Notes: generated from the letters alone by a model not told the origin. Shown: positions 41,640-50,606, counted from the first letter of the stretch. The stretch: DNA of 64,000 nt from Nodosilinea sp. FACHB-141 (GCF_014696135.1 NZ_JACJPP010000011.1:823197-887196); one strand, 5' to 3'. Made by a program: numbers and translations.

Positions 41640-43292
41640 TTAAACTAGCACCTTTGCTTCGTATTCAGGTAAGTCTGTCACCCAAACACCATCGTGGACC
41701 TCAACGTCGTAATCGCTGATCCACTCGTGCCAAGTGCTCCCCTCAGGAAAGTTTTGGATCTCGTAGTCGGCCAAATATTGATCCGAAAAATTGACGACGA
41801 CAACAACGCGCGATCCCTCATCATTCCAGCGGATGTAGGCCAGCACTTTGGAATCTGGATCCTCGTAGAAAAATTCTACATTCTCGGTACGCAGGGCATG
41901 GTTGCTTTTGCGCAAGTTAATCAGACCTCGGTAGTGCTGCATCAGGTCATGGTTGCGATCGTTCTGCAGTAGTGACCAGTCAATCTTGGCAGCTTCTAGG
42001 GTCTTGGGATGGGAGTCCCCGAACTCTTCTCCCATCCAGATCAAGGGCACGCCCATGGCAGTTGTCACCAAAACAGCCCCCAGTTTTGCCCGTTTAAAGG
42101 CGGTTCCGTCAAAAATTCCATGGTTGGCCAACTGCACCATCAAGCGATCGTGGTCGTGGTTGCTGAGGTAGTTGATGGCGTTGACAGCCCCTAAATAGCC
42201 AGACCGTTTGGCATCGATTAGCTCTTTAACAGTTTCTATGTCGGTATCATCTCCCCACAGCAGAGGCCGCAGCTGGTGCAGAAACCCATCGCGCCAGCAA
42301 GCATCGAGGGGGCCTTCTAAATTAGTGGCGTCGGGAGATTCGGGAATCAGTTCTCCAATGTTGTAAAACGGTTTGGGCTGAGCCTGTTTGCTTGTTTCGT
42401 CGGTTAGCTGCCCCAAAAATTCAAAGTGACCCATCTGGCTAACGGCGTCAAATCGAAAACCGTCGATGTGATATTCCGTAATCCAAAAGTGCAGAACGTC
42501 TTTGACAAACTCTTGGGCAGGGCAAAGGTTCAAATTTTCGTCGTAATGATCATAATCGAACTCTGGCCCCCAGCTTTGATCAGGATCCTTAGGTTCGCTT
42601 CGATACCAATAGCTGTAGTCAATTTTTGTCAGCGGAGCCTCGGAACCTGAGTGATTAAGAATGATATCTAGAATGACTCGAATGCCCCGAGCATGGCACT
42701 CGTCTACTAAATGTTTGAAGTCTTTGCTGCTGCCATAGGCCGACTCTACGGCAAAATAATGATGGGTATTGTAGCCCCAACCCTGCTCACCAGGAAATTC
42801 TTGAATCGGCATCAGCTCAATGGCATTGATCCCTAATTCGGAGAGGTAGTCAAGCTTTTCGGTGATATGTTTAAGCTGACCACGCGGGTCAGGATCATCC
42901 TCCCCGCCAGAAAAGTCGCTAACCAAAATCTCGTAGATGATCAACTCTTCATTTTGCGGTAGCGCTTTGTCGTCGTGATTCCAAACGTAATCGTCAACTA
43001 TAGGTTCGCCATCTTTGACGTGCAAGACACCATTTTGATAGCTTTCGTTTATGTGACTAGCTCTTGGATCAATGACTTCAATCCATTGATCGGGCTCTAG
43101 AAAAAAGCTTTTAGACTGAATCCGAAACTTGTATTCATATTGGCCATCATCTAAATCAACGTGAGCCCGAAAATAGCCGTCTTCTCCTTTCTCCATAGGG
43201 ATATCTTGTCTGTTGGCAAAAGAGCCTATTAATACTGCGCTCTTGTTGTAAGGAGCAAACAGCTTAAACTCAATAGGATTAGCCATAAACAT
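41640..43292 (-). CDS. GH13 alpha-amylase-family enzyme with N-terminal CBM48-like domain
   Basis: 550 aa. N-terminal beta-sandwich (~8-95; FKLFAPYNKSAVLIGSF), then a TIM barrel with region I (DIILNHSG), nucleophile in DGFRFDAVSQ (Asp), acid/base in FYNIGELIPESP (Glu) and transition-state Asp in NYLSNHDHDRL; C-terminal beta domain. All three catalytic residues are present. Similar to branching or debranching-type glycosidases; no signal peptide, so intracellular glycogen or trehalose/maltooligosaccharide metabolism is likely. Start ambiguous by 6 bases (MFMANP or MANP). Confidence 0.88.
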   Translation of the reverse strand: MFMANPIEFKLFAPYNKSAVLIGSFANRQDIPMEKGEDGYFRAHVDLDDGQYEYKFRIQSKSFFLEPDQWIEVIDPRASHINESYQNGVLHVKDGEPIVDDYVWNHDDKALPQNEELIIYEILVSDFSGGEDDPDPRGQLKHITEKLDYLSELGINAIELMPIQEFPGEQGWGYNTHHYFAVESAYGSSKDFKHLVDECHARGIRVILDIILNHSGSEAPLTKIDYSYWYRSEPKDPDQSWGPEFDYDHYDENLNLCPAQEFVKDVLHFWITEYHIDGFRFDAVSQMGHFEFLGQLTDETSKQAQPKPFYNIGELIPESPDATNLEGPLDACWRDGFLHQLRPLLWGDDTDIETVKELIDAKRSGYLGAVNAINYLSNHDHDRLMVQLANHGIFDGTAFKRAKLGAVLVTTAMGVPLIWMGEEFGDSHPKTLEAAKIDWSLLQNDRNHDLMQHYRGLINLRKSNHALRTENVEFFYEDPDSKVLAYIRWNDEGSRVVVVVNFSDQYLADYEIQNFPEGSTWHEWISDYDVEVHDGVWVTDLPEYEAKVLV

Positions 43293-43796
43293 ACTGCCTT
43301 CTTTCTTTATTAACTAATGTGACGCTAAAGCCTCCAGTTTCAACCTATCCCTGGGCAGAAATCATTCAGCCTCTCAATTTCTCGGGGATCAGTATGAAAC
43401 GCTGGTTTTGATGGTCACAGACACCAGATTAGATAGGGGTTTATGCACTGATGGGATCAAGCGGGTATTACTACTGAGGTCACACAGCGATGATTGTTTC
43501 TGATGTGGCGATCGCACTGAACGCAACAGCACCAGCGCTGCCACCCATCAGTACTCACGGCAGCCTATACATTGACCAGCAGCTAGCGGAAATGCGATGG
43601 AGCGTTTCATCACAAAAATTGGGGTGACCAGTTGGCTCGCAGCTGCTTATGGATCGATGCCAGAATTTCATCAGATCGGCGATAGTAGCGGTACCGGGTC
43701 ACCCATCTGCACGGAGTTTTGCTCAAAACTGACTGAAAACAGGCCGTTAACGCGCCTGCTGAGGCTCAACCAATGACTTCTAGCAGACAAAAATGT
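43293..43796. other. Intergenic region, no gene supported
   Basis: About 500 bases between the GH13 and DUF2243 genes. A 45-codon plus-strand frame (43490-43627) lacks any recognisable feature and was rejected. Otherwise nothing seen. Confidence 0.4.
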
Positions 43797-44324
43797 TTAG
43801 ATATTGGCTTGATTACGCGTCATTAAATAGCCAACCCCAATCAATCCAAAGCCCAGCAGAAAGAAGGCTATGTCGTAGACCATGAAATTGGGAACGTGCC
43901 GAATGTGGTGTAACCCCAGCAGAGCGTGAAAAAAAATACTGTCAAAGAGTTGGAACCCACCCCAGCCCATCAAAATCCAACCAACAAAGGCTGACGTCGT
44001 TAGAGGCACTGTTGGGGTTTGCTGTGCACTGCGCCATAGCACCCCAATACCCATTACCGTAATTAACCACATACCGGCGCTAAAAACCCCATCCGCTAAC
44101 ACGTTCACCCGTAAGCCCAGCAGGGTATCCATTGTCACTCGGCTTGAGATGAGGTGATGCCACTGCAACAGCATGTGTAAAACAATGGCGTCAATAAACC
44201 CGCCTAGGCCAAACCCTAGAAGGAAGCCGGCCACTCTGAACGCATCGGTGGGCGCGGAAAACGCGCCCCCTGCACTACTTTCTGTAGCGCTAGCGGAGGG
44301 AGGTTTAGGAGGTGGATAGGTCAT
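43797..44324 (-). CDS. DUF2243 membrane protein
   Basis: 175 aa. Four membrane helices after a Pro/Ser/Ala-rich N terminus. Family motif: AGFLLGFGLGGFIDAIVLHM then LLQWHHLISSRVT, and the C-terminal HIRHVPNFMVYDIAFFLLGF. Function unknown; frequently near stress and redox genes. Located 35 bases after the YflT-like gene on the same strand. Confidence 0.9.
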   Translation of the reverse strand: MTYPPPKPPSASATESSAGGAFSAPTDAFRVAGFLLGFGLGGFIDAIVLHMLLQWHHLISSRVTMDTLLGLRVNVLADGVFSAGMWLITVMGIGVLWRSAQQTPTVPLTTSAFVGWILMGWGGFQLFDSIFFHALLGLHHIRHVPNFMVYDIAFFLLGFGLIGVGYLMTRNQANI

Positions 44325-44358
44325 GGCTAGGTTCGATGCACCCTTTTGGTCATGCTGC

Positions 44359-44913
44359 TTAAGCTTCAGGCGTTGGGTAAATATCCCAGTCTTCGATGCC
44401 CTGCTGCTGGAAGATTGCTGCCGCCTGGTTTAGGTCTTCCTGAGTACCATCTGCGATCACCATGAAATCTGAGCTTAATAGGCGATCGCTGAAGGCTCCG
44501 ACCCGCTCCTGTGGAATTCCCAAGGACTGCAATCCCTCCTTTAGATTCATCGTTGCTACGGCCCCGGCCCCCTGCCCTGCCATAACTGCCAAAAAGGCCG
44601 TCCCGATGGAACCCACCGCTATTACGGCGCCAGCGCCGGGTATTGCCAGACTGCTCAACCCGCCCAGCAACCCGCCCCACAGGGCACCGGTCAGCGCATC
44701 CTCTGGCCAGCGCTGGGAGTCGTTAATGTCTTGACCTTTGACTCGGTGACCCGTAGTGGCCCCTCCTGCCACCACATCTTTTTTCAGCTGCTTGGCTAAA
44801 ATTGATACCTGACTCATGGTAAAGCCCGACGATTCTAGAGCCTTAACCGCTTGCTCTGCTTGGTCTTCCTTAGAGAAAAAACCGATGCCTTTATAGGTAA
44901 GTTGTGCTGTCAT
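44359..44913 (-). CDS. General stress protein with YflT/17M-type domain (first copy)
   Basis: 184 aa. The N-terminal ~80 residues are a YflT-like module (KGIGFFSKEDQAEQAVKALE, then FTMSQVSILAKQLKKD); the middle is a Gly/Ala-rich, probably membrane-associated stretch (ALWGGLLGGLSSLAIPGAGA), and the end returns to the module type (SSDFMVIADGTQEDL and IEDWDIYPTPEA). Family members are induced by general stress. Paralogue at 48532 with the same domain order. Confidence 0.85.
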   Translation of the reverse strand: MTAQLTYKGIGFFSKEDQAEQAVKALESSGFTMSQVSILAKQLKKDVVAGGATTGHRVKGQDINDSQRWPEDALTGALWGGLLGGLSSLAIPGAGAVIAVGSIGTAFLAVMAGQGAGAVATMNLKEGLQSLGIPQERVGAFSDRLLSSDFMVIADGTQEDLNQAAAIFQQQGIEDWDIYPTPEA

Positions 44914-45303
44914 TGGGGTCTCCTAACCAACCGAATGAAAGACGCTACATGTCTGCTTAGCTTCATCTTTTGCCTTTTATCAGCGATCCTCATCAGCCTG
45001 TAGATACAGTCTTTCTTTCGGCTCGAGATGGTTTTTAGTACCTTTAGCGATCGCCCAATTACAGCTCTCTAATTGGCGTCTCAAGCTCCTCATCAGACCC
45101 TTCAAGCATTAATCTCCAAACCCTTCTAGAGCGTACGGTAGTCTTTCTCTAACTAAAGACAGAGACGCGGCCACAACTATCTGCCTCACCCGTCAGAGGC
45201 TAAGCTCGGCTCCGGTGCCTAAGCTATGAGGATCGCTTCCCTCGGATTGCTCTGCCCTAAGCGCAGCTGCGATCGCAATGTCAGTCTCCTTGGAGCTTAC
45301 ACC
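44914..45303. other. Divergent intergenic region, no gene
   Basis: About 390 bases between the minus-strand YflT gene and the plus-strand oxidoreductase. Contains a GCTACATGTCTGCTTAG stretch and a GGAGCTTACACC start region. Presumed bidirectional promoter region. Confidence 0.4.
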
Positions 45304-46467
45304 ATGACTGCATCTCAAACTTCAGTTGGCGATCGCTCTGTCTCTAAAGAGGTTCAATCCTCCTCAGAGAATCGAATACGTTACGCCGTAGTGGGGCTTG
45401 GCTGGTTTGCCCAGACCGCAGCACTACCCTCCTTCCCCAGTTCTGAAAACTCCGAAGTCGTGGCCTTGGTTTCTGATGATCCCGTCAAGCTGCAAGAACT
45501 TAGCCAAAGTTACGGAATTCAGCATACCTACAGCTACGACGAATACGAAGATTGCTTAACGAGCGGAGCAGTAGATGCTGTTTATATTGCGTTGCCCGAC
45601 CATTTGCACTGTGAGTACACTGTGCGGGCAGCAAATCAGGGCATTCACGTGCTGTGCGAAAAACCGATGGCCACCACAGTAGCCGAGGGTGAACGCATGA
45701 TTCAGGCTTGTCAAAGCAACGGCGTCAAGCTAATGATTGCCTACCGCCTTCACCTTGACCCAGCCAATATGCGGGCGGTCGAAATTGTCCAATCAGGTCA
45801 GATTGGGCAACCCCGCATTTTTAACTCCGTCTTCTCGCAACAGGTTAGGGGAAACAATATTCGGCTTCGGCAAGCAACCGGAGGCGGTACCCTAGAAGAC
45901 ATCGGCATTTACTGCATTAACGCTGCCCGATATCTGTTTCAGGCCGAACCCGTTGAAGTGTTCGCTATGGCGGCTAATAACGGTAAAGAGCGGTTTCGTG
46001 AAGTTGACGAAATGATCAGCGTCATACTCCGCTTTCCCGATCAGCAATTGGCAAACTTTACCGTCAGTTTTGGGGCCAGTCCGGTTTCGACCTATCATAT
46101 TATCGGCACAGAGGGCGATCTGCGGCTAGAGTCGGCCTATGCGTGGGATGCAGAAATTACCCACCACCTGACCATCAACAATGAACTCTCCCGGCAGACA
46201 TTTGCTTCCCATGGCCAGCTAGCCGCTGAATTTGCCTATTTCTCTAACTGCATCATACAGAACGAAGACCCGGAACCCTCGGGGATAGAGGGCCTTAACG
46301 ATATCCGCATCATTTGTGCTCTGCATGAATCGATTCAACAGGGTAAACCCGTCGTTCTCGACCAGATGAACTTTGTCCAGCACCCAACAGCTGACCTCAT
46401 CACGGTTCGCCCAACCAGTGTAGACCCTGCTAATCTCATCCATGCAGCTAGCCCAGAGGATAGCTAG
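45304..46467 (+). CDS. Gfo/Idh/MocA-family oxidoreductase
   Basis: 387 aa from the ATG at 45304 (TTGGAG 8 bases upstream); a 26-residue longer frame from 45226 is unconserved. N-terminal NAD(P)-binding IRYAVVGLGWFAQTAALPSF, then the catalytic lysine in GIHVLCEKPMATTVAEGE, and a C-terminal beta-sheet domain with GGTLEDIGIYCINAARYLFQ. Such enzymes oxidise or epimerise sugars and inositols. Cofactor likely NADP. Substrate unknown. Confidence 0.92.
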   Translation: MTASQTSVGDRSVSKEVQSSSENRIRYAVVGLGWFAQTAALPSFPSSENSEVVALVSDDPVKLQELSQSYGIQHTYSYDEYEDCLTSGAVDAVYIALPDHLHCEYTVRAANQGIHVLCEKPMATTVAEGERMIQACQSNGVKLMIAYRLHLDPANMRAVEIVQSGQIGQPRIFNSVFSQQVRGNNIRLRQATGGGTLEDIGIYCINAARYLFQAEPVEVFAMAANNGKERFREVDEMISVILRFPDQQLANFTVSFGASPVSTYHIIGTEGDLRLESAYAWDAEITHHLTINNELSRQTFASHGQLAAEFAYFSNCIIQNEDPEPSGIEGLNDIRIICALHESIQQGKPVVLDQMNFVQHPTADLITVRPTSVDPANLIHAASPEDS

Positions 46468-46548
46468 AGTTAAGGTAGCTAAGTCGTTTTAAGTCTCAAA
46501 TTAACTGCACTCAAACCCAAAATTCTATATCCCGTTAAGGAATAAACC

Positions 46549-46773
46549 ATGTCTTCCCATTCACCCACTTTTCACGATGAGCAAAGCTTGGCAGACGCGG
46601 CAGAAGACCTTGGCAACCAAGCTTTACAGCAGGGGCTAATCCACAGTTTTGTCGTGCGCCACTTTGCCGACACCCGGCAATTCTATATTCCCGACGAGCA
46701 TCAGGAGCCGCTCACGCCAGAGCAAGCTTATTTGCAGTTAAAGGCATTGGTGAAACCATCAAATCAACCATAA
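46549..46773 (+). CDS. Small acidic hypothetical protein
   Basis: 74 aa with AAGGAATAAACC before the ATG (good ribosome site). Sequence: SLADAAEDLGNQALQQGLIH, FVVRHFADTRQFYIP, EPLTPEQAYLQLKALVKP. One likely compact alpha/beta domain. No family recognised. 82 bases after the oxidoreductase, so possibly cotranscribed. The IS1-type element lies 138 bases downstream. Confidence 0.65.
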   Translation: MSSHSPTFHDEQSLADAAEDLGNQALQQGLIHSFVVRHFADTRQFYIPDEHQEPLTPEQAYLQLKALVKPSNQP

Positions 46774-46911
46774 CCCAACAGATTGACTGAAAGTAGCCCC
46801 CACTAACAGTGAAAGCTACTTTCGTGAAAGAGCGTAGGTATTCTCTTTATAGCTGCACATTTTCTAATTGAACTGAGGCTGAACTAACATCAGCAAAGAC
46901 ATTTAGAGCGG

Positions 46912-47690
46912 GGTAGAACTCTAGAGGTAATGATGAATTTGTTAGGGTGATTAAGAAGCTACGCAACGATGCCTATGCTGCCCTGCCCTGACTGCACCTC
47001 CGAACGGACCGTCAAGAATGGCCACATTCACACCGGCAAGCAACGGTATCTGTGCCGTAACTGTGGTCGTCAGTTTGTTGAGGACCCAACCAACAAAGTC
47101 ATTGACACCGCGACCCGTGAGCTAATCGACCGCCTGTTGTTAGAGCGCATCTCGATGGCTGGTATTGCTCGGGCGGTTCAAGTTTCCGAGCAATGGCTGC
47201 AAGACTATGTCACCTGCAAAGCAGCCCAGATGCCCACTCAAGCCACGGTCCGGCCCAAAAAAAGGGGCCGTTGACGGTGCAATGCGATGAACTCTGGTCG
47301 TTTGTCGACCACAAGGGCAACAAACAATGGGTCTGGCTAGCCCTTGATGCCGAGACCCGTGAGATTATCGGAGTTCATGTCGGTGACCGCTCTGCCCAGA
47401 GTGCAGAACGGCTCTGGGACACATTGCCTAAAGTCTATCGGCAGTGTGCGGTTATCTATACCGATGCTTGGGAGGCCTACCAAAAGGTGCTACCCCGCCA
47501 TCGCCACCGGGTCGTCAGCAAGGCGAGCGGTAAGACGAGTTACATTGAGCGATTCAACAATACTCTCAGACAGCGGGTTTCACGCTTTGTCAGACGCAGC
47601 TTAGCCTTCTCTAAAAGTCTGCGCAATCACATTGGCTTGCTGTGGAATTTATTCACCACTACAACGCATCATTACCTCTCTAGTACTACC
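46912..47690 (+). mobile_element. IS1-family insertion sequence, intact
   Basis: 779 bp. Imperfect terminal inverted repeats, 21 of 24 bases: GGTAGAACTCTAGAGGTAAT (46912 onward) and, reverse complement, GGTAGTACTAGAGAGGTAAT (ending 47690). Flanked by an 8-bp duplication. Codes for OrfA and an OrfAB fusion by -1 frameshift. The fusion's stop codon (TAG at 47691-47693) lies in the target duplication, outside the element. Confidence 0.93.
46969..47274 (+). CDS. IS1-like OrfA (InsA-like) DNA-binding protein
   Basis: 101 aa. Zinc-finger CPDCTSERTVKNG and YLCRNCGRQF near the start (four Cys) and a helix-turn-helix (GIARAVQVSEQWLQDYV) follow. In IS1 this protein represses transposase and binds the inverted repeats. 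It ends RPKKRGR with TGA at 47272-47274, just after the A7 slip site. Confidence 0.9.
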   Translation: MPMLPCPDCTSERTVKNGHIHTGKQRYLCRNCGRQFVEDPTNKVIDTATRELIDRLLLERISMAGIARAVQVSEQWLQDYVTCKAAQMPTQATVRPKKRGR

Positions 47691-47693
47691 TAG
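46969..47693 (+). CDS. IS1-like transposase OrfAB, made by -1 frameshift at A7
   Basis: The run AAAAAAAGGGG at 47257-47267 lets ribosomes slip back one base after AAA_AAA, joining OrfA to the frame starting KKGPLTVQCDELWSF. DDE-type residues: D in CDELWSFVDHKG, D in IYTDAWEAYQKV, E in SYIERFNNTLRQRV. Frame is intact to the stop at 47691-47693. Product about 241 aa (fusion), of IS1 family size. The in-frame ATG at 47193 in the -1 frame is inside the zero-frame gene and probably unused. Confidence 0.88.
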
Positions 47694-47832
47694 AGCGGCA
47701 TACAGATTCCACCCCTAGGATCAGAACACCCTTGCTAAAGTTGGCTTCTCATCCTTTCCTTGTTCATACTTTTTGCTATGAGAAAGTGTTCGCTGCACCC
47801 TGGCACTCGCTAAAACATGCGCTAGCACAGAC

Positions 47833-47870
47833 AATGCCCCTAGACGAATCTTGATTCATCCAGGGGCATT
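47833..47870 (-). terminator. Hairpin downstream of the small charged gene
   Basis: Arms AATGCCCCTAGACGAATC (47833-47850) and GATTCATCCAGGGGCATT (47853-47870), loop TT. On the minus-strand RNA the two mismatches become G-U pairs, so the stem of 18 is fully paired. It ends the small gene at 47907-48044, though without a strong T run. Confidence 0.65.
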
Positions 47871-47906
47871 TGCCTATAACTGATTTTTGCCAATTACGTT
47901 GACATG

Positions 47907-48044
47907 CTATTCAGCAACTTCAGACTCAGCTTCTTTTTTCTTTGCTTCCTGCTTCTTTTCTCCTTTTTCGTTGATGTTGTCAACAAATTCTGTAATGCGC
48001 TCTTCGTTCTTTTCGGCGTAAGACTTGTGCTGCTTGTCAGTCAT
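47907..48044 (-). CDS. Small lysine/glutamate-rich protein
   Basis: 45 aa encoding MTDKQHKSYAEKNEERITEF, then VDNINEKGEKKQEAKKKEAE. GAGG eight bases upstream is a ribosome site. Highly charged, presumably disordered or a single helix. Such small proteins are seen among stress-induced proteins of bacteria; role unknown. Its own hairpin follows it on the minus strand. It had been displaced from its neighbour by the IS insertion. Confidence 0.6.
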   Translation of the reverse strand: MTDKQHKSYAEKNEERITEFVDNINEKGEKKQEAKKKEAESEVAE

Positions 48045-48531
48045 AGGATTAACCTCAGTGGTCTAATTATTCAGGTTTTAGTTTAGCGGCAGCTTCAAGC
48101 ACCACCATCTACTTAATGAGTGATTTGCTTTAGGCAATGCTCTACCACAAGGACTAATACCAATTGACATGAGGGAATAACCAAATGATTTTGACTTATT
48201 CCTTTCAGACAATTAAAGCTTGTATCCCCTAGTTCACGAGTTGTTTGGCCATAAAGCATTGAGAAATTGATGGGTTCTTTGGAAAATGTTTCTCAACTAA
48301 TTTGAACGGCTGAGAAGCGCAGATTGCTGGCGATCGCTAGCTCAATCAAGCCGTCAAAGGACTATGCCCGCAAACGACATCTCACCCGTGGGATCTCCTC
48401 CTTTCTACAATTTTTGATCCCTCCAATGAGCGATAAGGCTAACCGATCGCAACCTTTAGGATGTTAAATAATGCAGCGATCGCCAGCTTTGCAATAGCTG
48501 CTGGCCTCGCACAACAAGGAGGAAGCACAAT
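48045..48531. other. Intergenic region, no gene
   Basis: About 490 bases. GGAATAA and TTATTCC arms (about 48174-48213) may pair. A GGAGGAAGCACAAT ribosome site lies directly before the next start. No protein frame seen. Confidence 0.4.
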
Positions 48532-49269
48532 ATGGCTTCACAGCACAGACGAGCAGTAGGCATTTTCTCCAGCCGTCCTAAAACAGCATCGGCTTTGCAG
48601 GCCCTCGGTGACTCAGGCTTTGCCATGGGTCACGTGTCAGTAATTGCTAAAGACTCCGAGCGGCAGAGCGCGATCGCTGGAGTCGAAGTAACAGACGAGG
48701 TTAGCAACCAAGCCGGTAAAGCCAGTACCGTCGGCGCGGTGACAGGCGGTGTATTGGGAGGAGTCACTGGTTTACTCGTAGGCCTTGGCACGTTAGTCAT
48801 CCCTGGCATTGGCCCTGCCGTACTGGCAGGTGAAGCCGCTGCAGTCATGTCTACGCTGATCGGCGGAGCGGCTGGGGCCGCTGCCGGTGGTTTAGCGGGT
48901 GCATTAGTTGGTTTAGGTATCCCTGAGCACCGGGCTAAGCATTACCTCGATCGCGTAGCCCGAGGCGAATACCTCGTTATGCTCAAGGATACTGAGCCCG
49001 AAATTGCACGTGCAGAACGTACCCTCAGGGCGGCGGGCATTGAAGATTGGGGAGTTTACGAGACTCCAGCCGACGCAGCCGATGCCAGAAGTGGTTCTCC
49101 CAACGCCACATTCAACGGGGCCGCTGACGTCACTGAGGGGCGAGGCAATCCCTACAACCGAGTCGATCATCCCATGGATGAAGCTTACCCCAATGACGGT
49201 TCTCGTCGAGGGGAAGAGGTGCCCTTAGCCACTGGACTGCCCCACGCTTCAAACCCATTGGAGCCCTAA
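48532..49269 (+). CDS. YflT-like general stress protein (second copy)
   Basis: 245 aa. YflT-like start (RRAVGIFSSRPKTASALQAL, then FAMGHVSVIAKDSER), Gly/Ala-rich middle (TGLLVGLGTLVIPGIGPAVL) and C-terminal repeat of the module (EYLVMLKDTEPEIARAERTL then IEDWGVYETPADA), followed by an extra polar tail of ~60 residues (NPYNRVDHPMDEAYPND). Paralogue of the 44359 gene, opposite strand; the tail is not in that copy. GGAGGAAG ribosome site. Confidence 0.82.
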   Translation: MASQHRRAVGIFSSRPKTASALQALGDSGFAMGHVSVIAKDSERQSAIAGVEVTDEVSNQAGKASTVGAVTGGVLGGVTGLLVGLGTLVIPGIGPAVLAGEAAAVMSTLIGGAAGAAAGGLAGALVGLGIPEHRAKHYLDRVARGEYLVMLKDTEPEIARAERTLRAAGIEDWGVYETPADAADARSGSPNATFNGAADVTEGRGNPYNRVDHPMDEAYPNDGSRRGEEVPLATGLPHASNPLEP

Positions 49270-49382
49270 AACGCTGAAAGCTTAGATGCTGAAAGCTAGC
49301 AGCCAAGTTGAGAACATAGGCCACCTGGCCGCGCCCATGGTCTAGTGCTGCTAAAAGCGCTGTTGTTATTGAGGAAAAACCC

Positions 49383-49808
49383 GTGAATTTCTTGAAGTCT
49401 ATCCGTCTTGGGGTGATTGCCCTGTGTTTAGGAGTAATTTTGCTTACCACTAGTGCCTGTGGTAGCGCTACTCAAACCAGTACCGCCCCCCGCCTATCGC
49501 CTACCAGTGCCTATAGTCAGCTCGAACGGGGTGACACCGCTAGTGGCGAAAGCTACGGGCGATGGGTTATGCAGACTGCCAAAGGATTGGTTAGCGATGC
49601 TTTTGTCCGTGACAACAACAAGCTCGGCGTTGTGATTTCACCCGATGTGCAGCCCCGAGAGGTAAAAACATTAGCCCAGTCGCTGGTGCAAGGGTTCCAC
49701 AAAAAGTTTCCCAATCGGGATCTGAGCGTCTTGGTCTATGCACCTGACAAAGAGCTAATTCTAACCGCTAAATACGACGATACGACCCGGCAGGTTGAGT
49801 ACCAATAG
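49383..49808 (+). CDS. Lipoprotein, hypothetical
   Basis: 141 aa starting at GTG 49383, with GAGGA 8 bases upstream. Signal peptide (SIRLGVIALCLGVILLTTSA) and lipobox LTTSAC, so the Cys at ~26 is likely lipidated. Mature part has SYGRWVMQTAKGLVSDAFVR and LVQGFHKKFPNRDLSVLVYA. No enzyme signature; possibly a periplasmic stress protein. 113 bases after the YflT-like gene. Confidence 0.8.
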   Translation: MNFLKSIRLGVIALCLGVILLTTSACGSATQTSTAPRLSPTSAYSQLERGDTASGESYGRWVMQTAKGLVSDAFVRDNNKLGVVISPDVQPREVKTLAQSLVQGFHKKFPNRDLSVLVYAPDKELILTAKYDDTTRQVEYQ

Positions 49809-49996
49809 GTAACGGCACTCCCCGAAGGCGCGGCTAAATCGAGTTATCAGTCTCGAAAGTGCCATCCACTGCAACATTCTTAAGTTGCTTAGGGAAGGGG
49901 AGCCTTGAAAATAGCGGTTTTCTACAGCTCTAGAAAAGCTGTAGAGACAGACCGGTCAATTTGATAGCAAAAAACAAAAATTTGGAGAGTTACGCT

Positions 49997-50515
49997 ATGA
50001 GTAGCAGCAAAGATTACAAACGTGAAATCATGAATGACTTGGCTGGTGGCAATGTCGAGGGCATTGATGCCAAAGCCACCCAGCCTGAGAAAGAGTATGC
50101 CAACTTTGATGACTTCGCCAATCGTTCCTCTCGCAACGAGCGCCGAGAGTTGTTTGGGCGTGGGTTTCACCCGGACCGCATTCCCACCAGTGAAATGGAG
50201 CCTGAACTGCGTAAGGCGATCGCTCAGATCAAGCCCCAGCAGCGAGACGATGTTGCTCGCGACCTGTTCAAGCATCTCAAAGAGCGCGGTCTCAACGATC
50301 GCGACCTAGAGAGACAGCTAGGGCTATCGACCCACCACACCGGTCGTATGAATGAAGACGATGTCTCTAAACTGGCTGCTTTTGCCTACCACAACCACCC
50401 CGATGTTTTTCAGGATGTGCTGGCTGACCAACCCACTATTCTCAAGTTTTTGAGCAATCCAATGGTAGGTGCAGCTGTAGGTGCGATCGCCGCTAAGTGG
50501 TTGGGCAAGCGCTAA
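49997..50515 (+). CDS. Hypothetical protein with C-terminal hydrophobic Gly/Ala helix
   Basis: 172 aa from the ATG at 49997, chosen because GGAGAG lies 8 bases upstream (a 12-residue longer frame begins at 49961). Contains YKREIMNDLAGGNVEGIDAK, RRELFGRGFHPDRIPTSEME, a LRKAIAQIKPQQRDDVARDL helix and the ending NPMVGAAVGAIAAKWLGKR. No recognised family. Lies next to YflT-like and lipoprotein genes on the plus strand, and ends with two hairpins. Confidence 0.7.
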   Translation: MSSSKDYKREIMNDLAGGNVEGIDAKATQPEKEYANFDDFANRSSRNERRELFGRGFHPDRIPTSEMEPELRKAIAQIKPQQRDDVARDLFKHLKERGLNDRDLERQLGLSTHHTGRMNEDDVSKLAAFAYHNHPDVFQDVLADQPTILKFLSNPMVGAAVGAIAAKWLGKR

Positions 50516-50526
50516 GAGTCCTGACT

Positions 50527-50560
50527 CTGCCGCCCAGCCTAGGATTAGCCTGGGCGGCAG
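50527..50560 (+). terminator. Hairpin after the 172-aa gene
   Basis: CTGCCGCCCAG (50527-50537) and CTGGGCGGCAG (50550-50560), loop of 12, beginning 11 bases after the stop codon. No T run. Confidence 0.6.
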
Positions 50561-50606
50561 AACCCGCATTTAGTAAGCATCTGCTGAATTGGTGCTCCTA
50601 TTGATC

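Larger units (their letters stand above)
46904..47698 (+). repeat. 8-bp target site duplication flanking the IS
   Basis: TAGAGCGG occurs at 46904-46911 and 47691-47698, directly outside the inverted repeats. The perfect copies indicate a recent insertion. Confidence 0.9.

Noticed and set aside
43490..43627. 45-codon plus-strand frame in the gap before DUF2243
   Set aside because: No ribosome site, no motif and a composition like random translation of this region.
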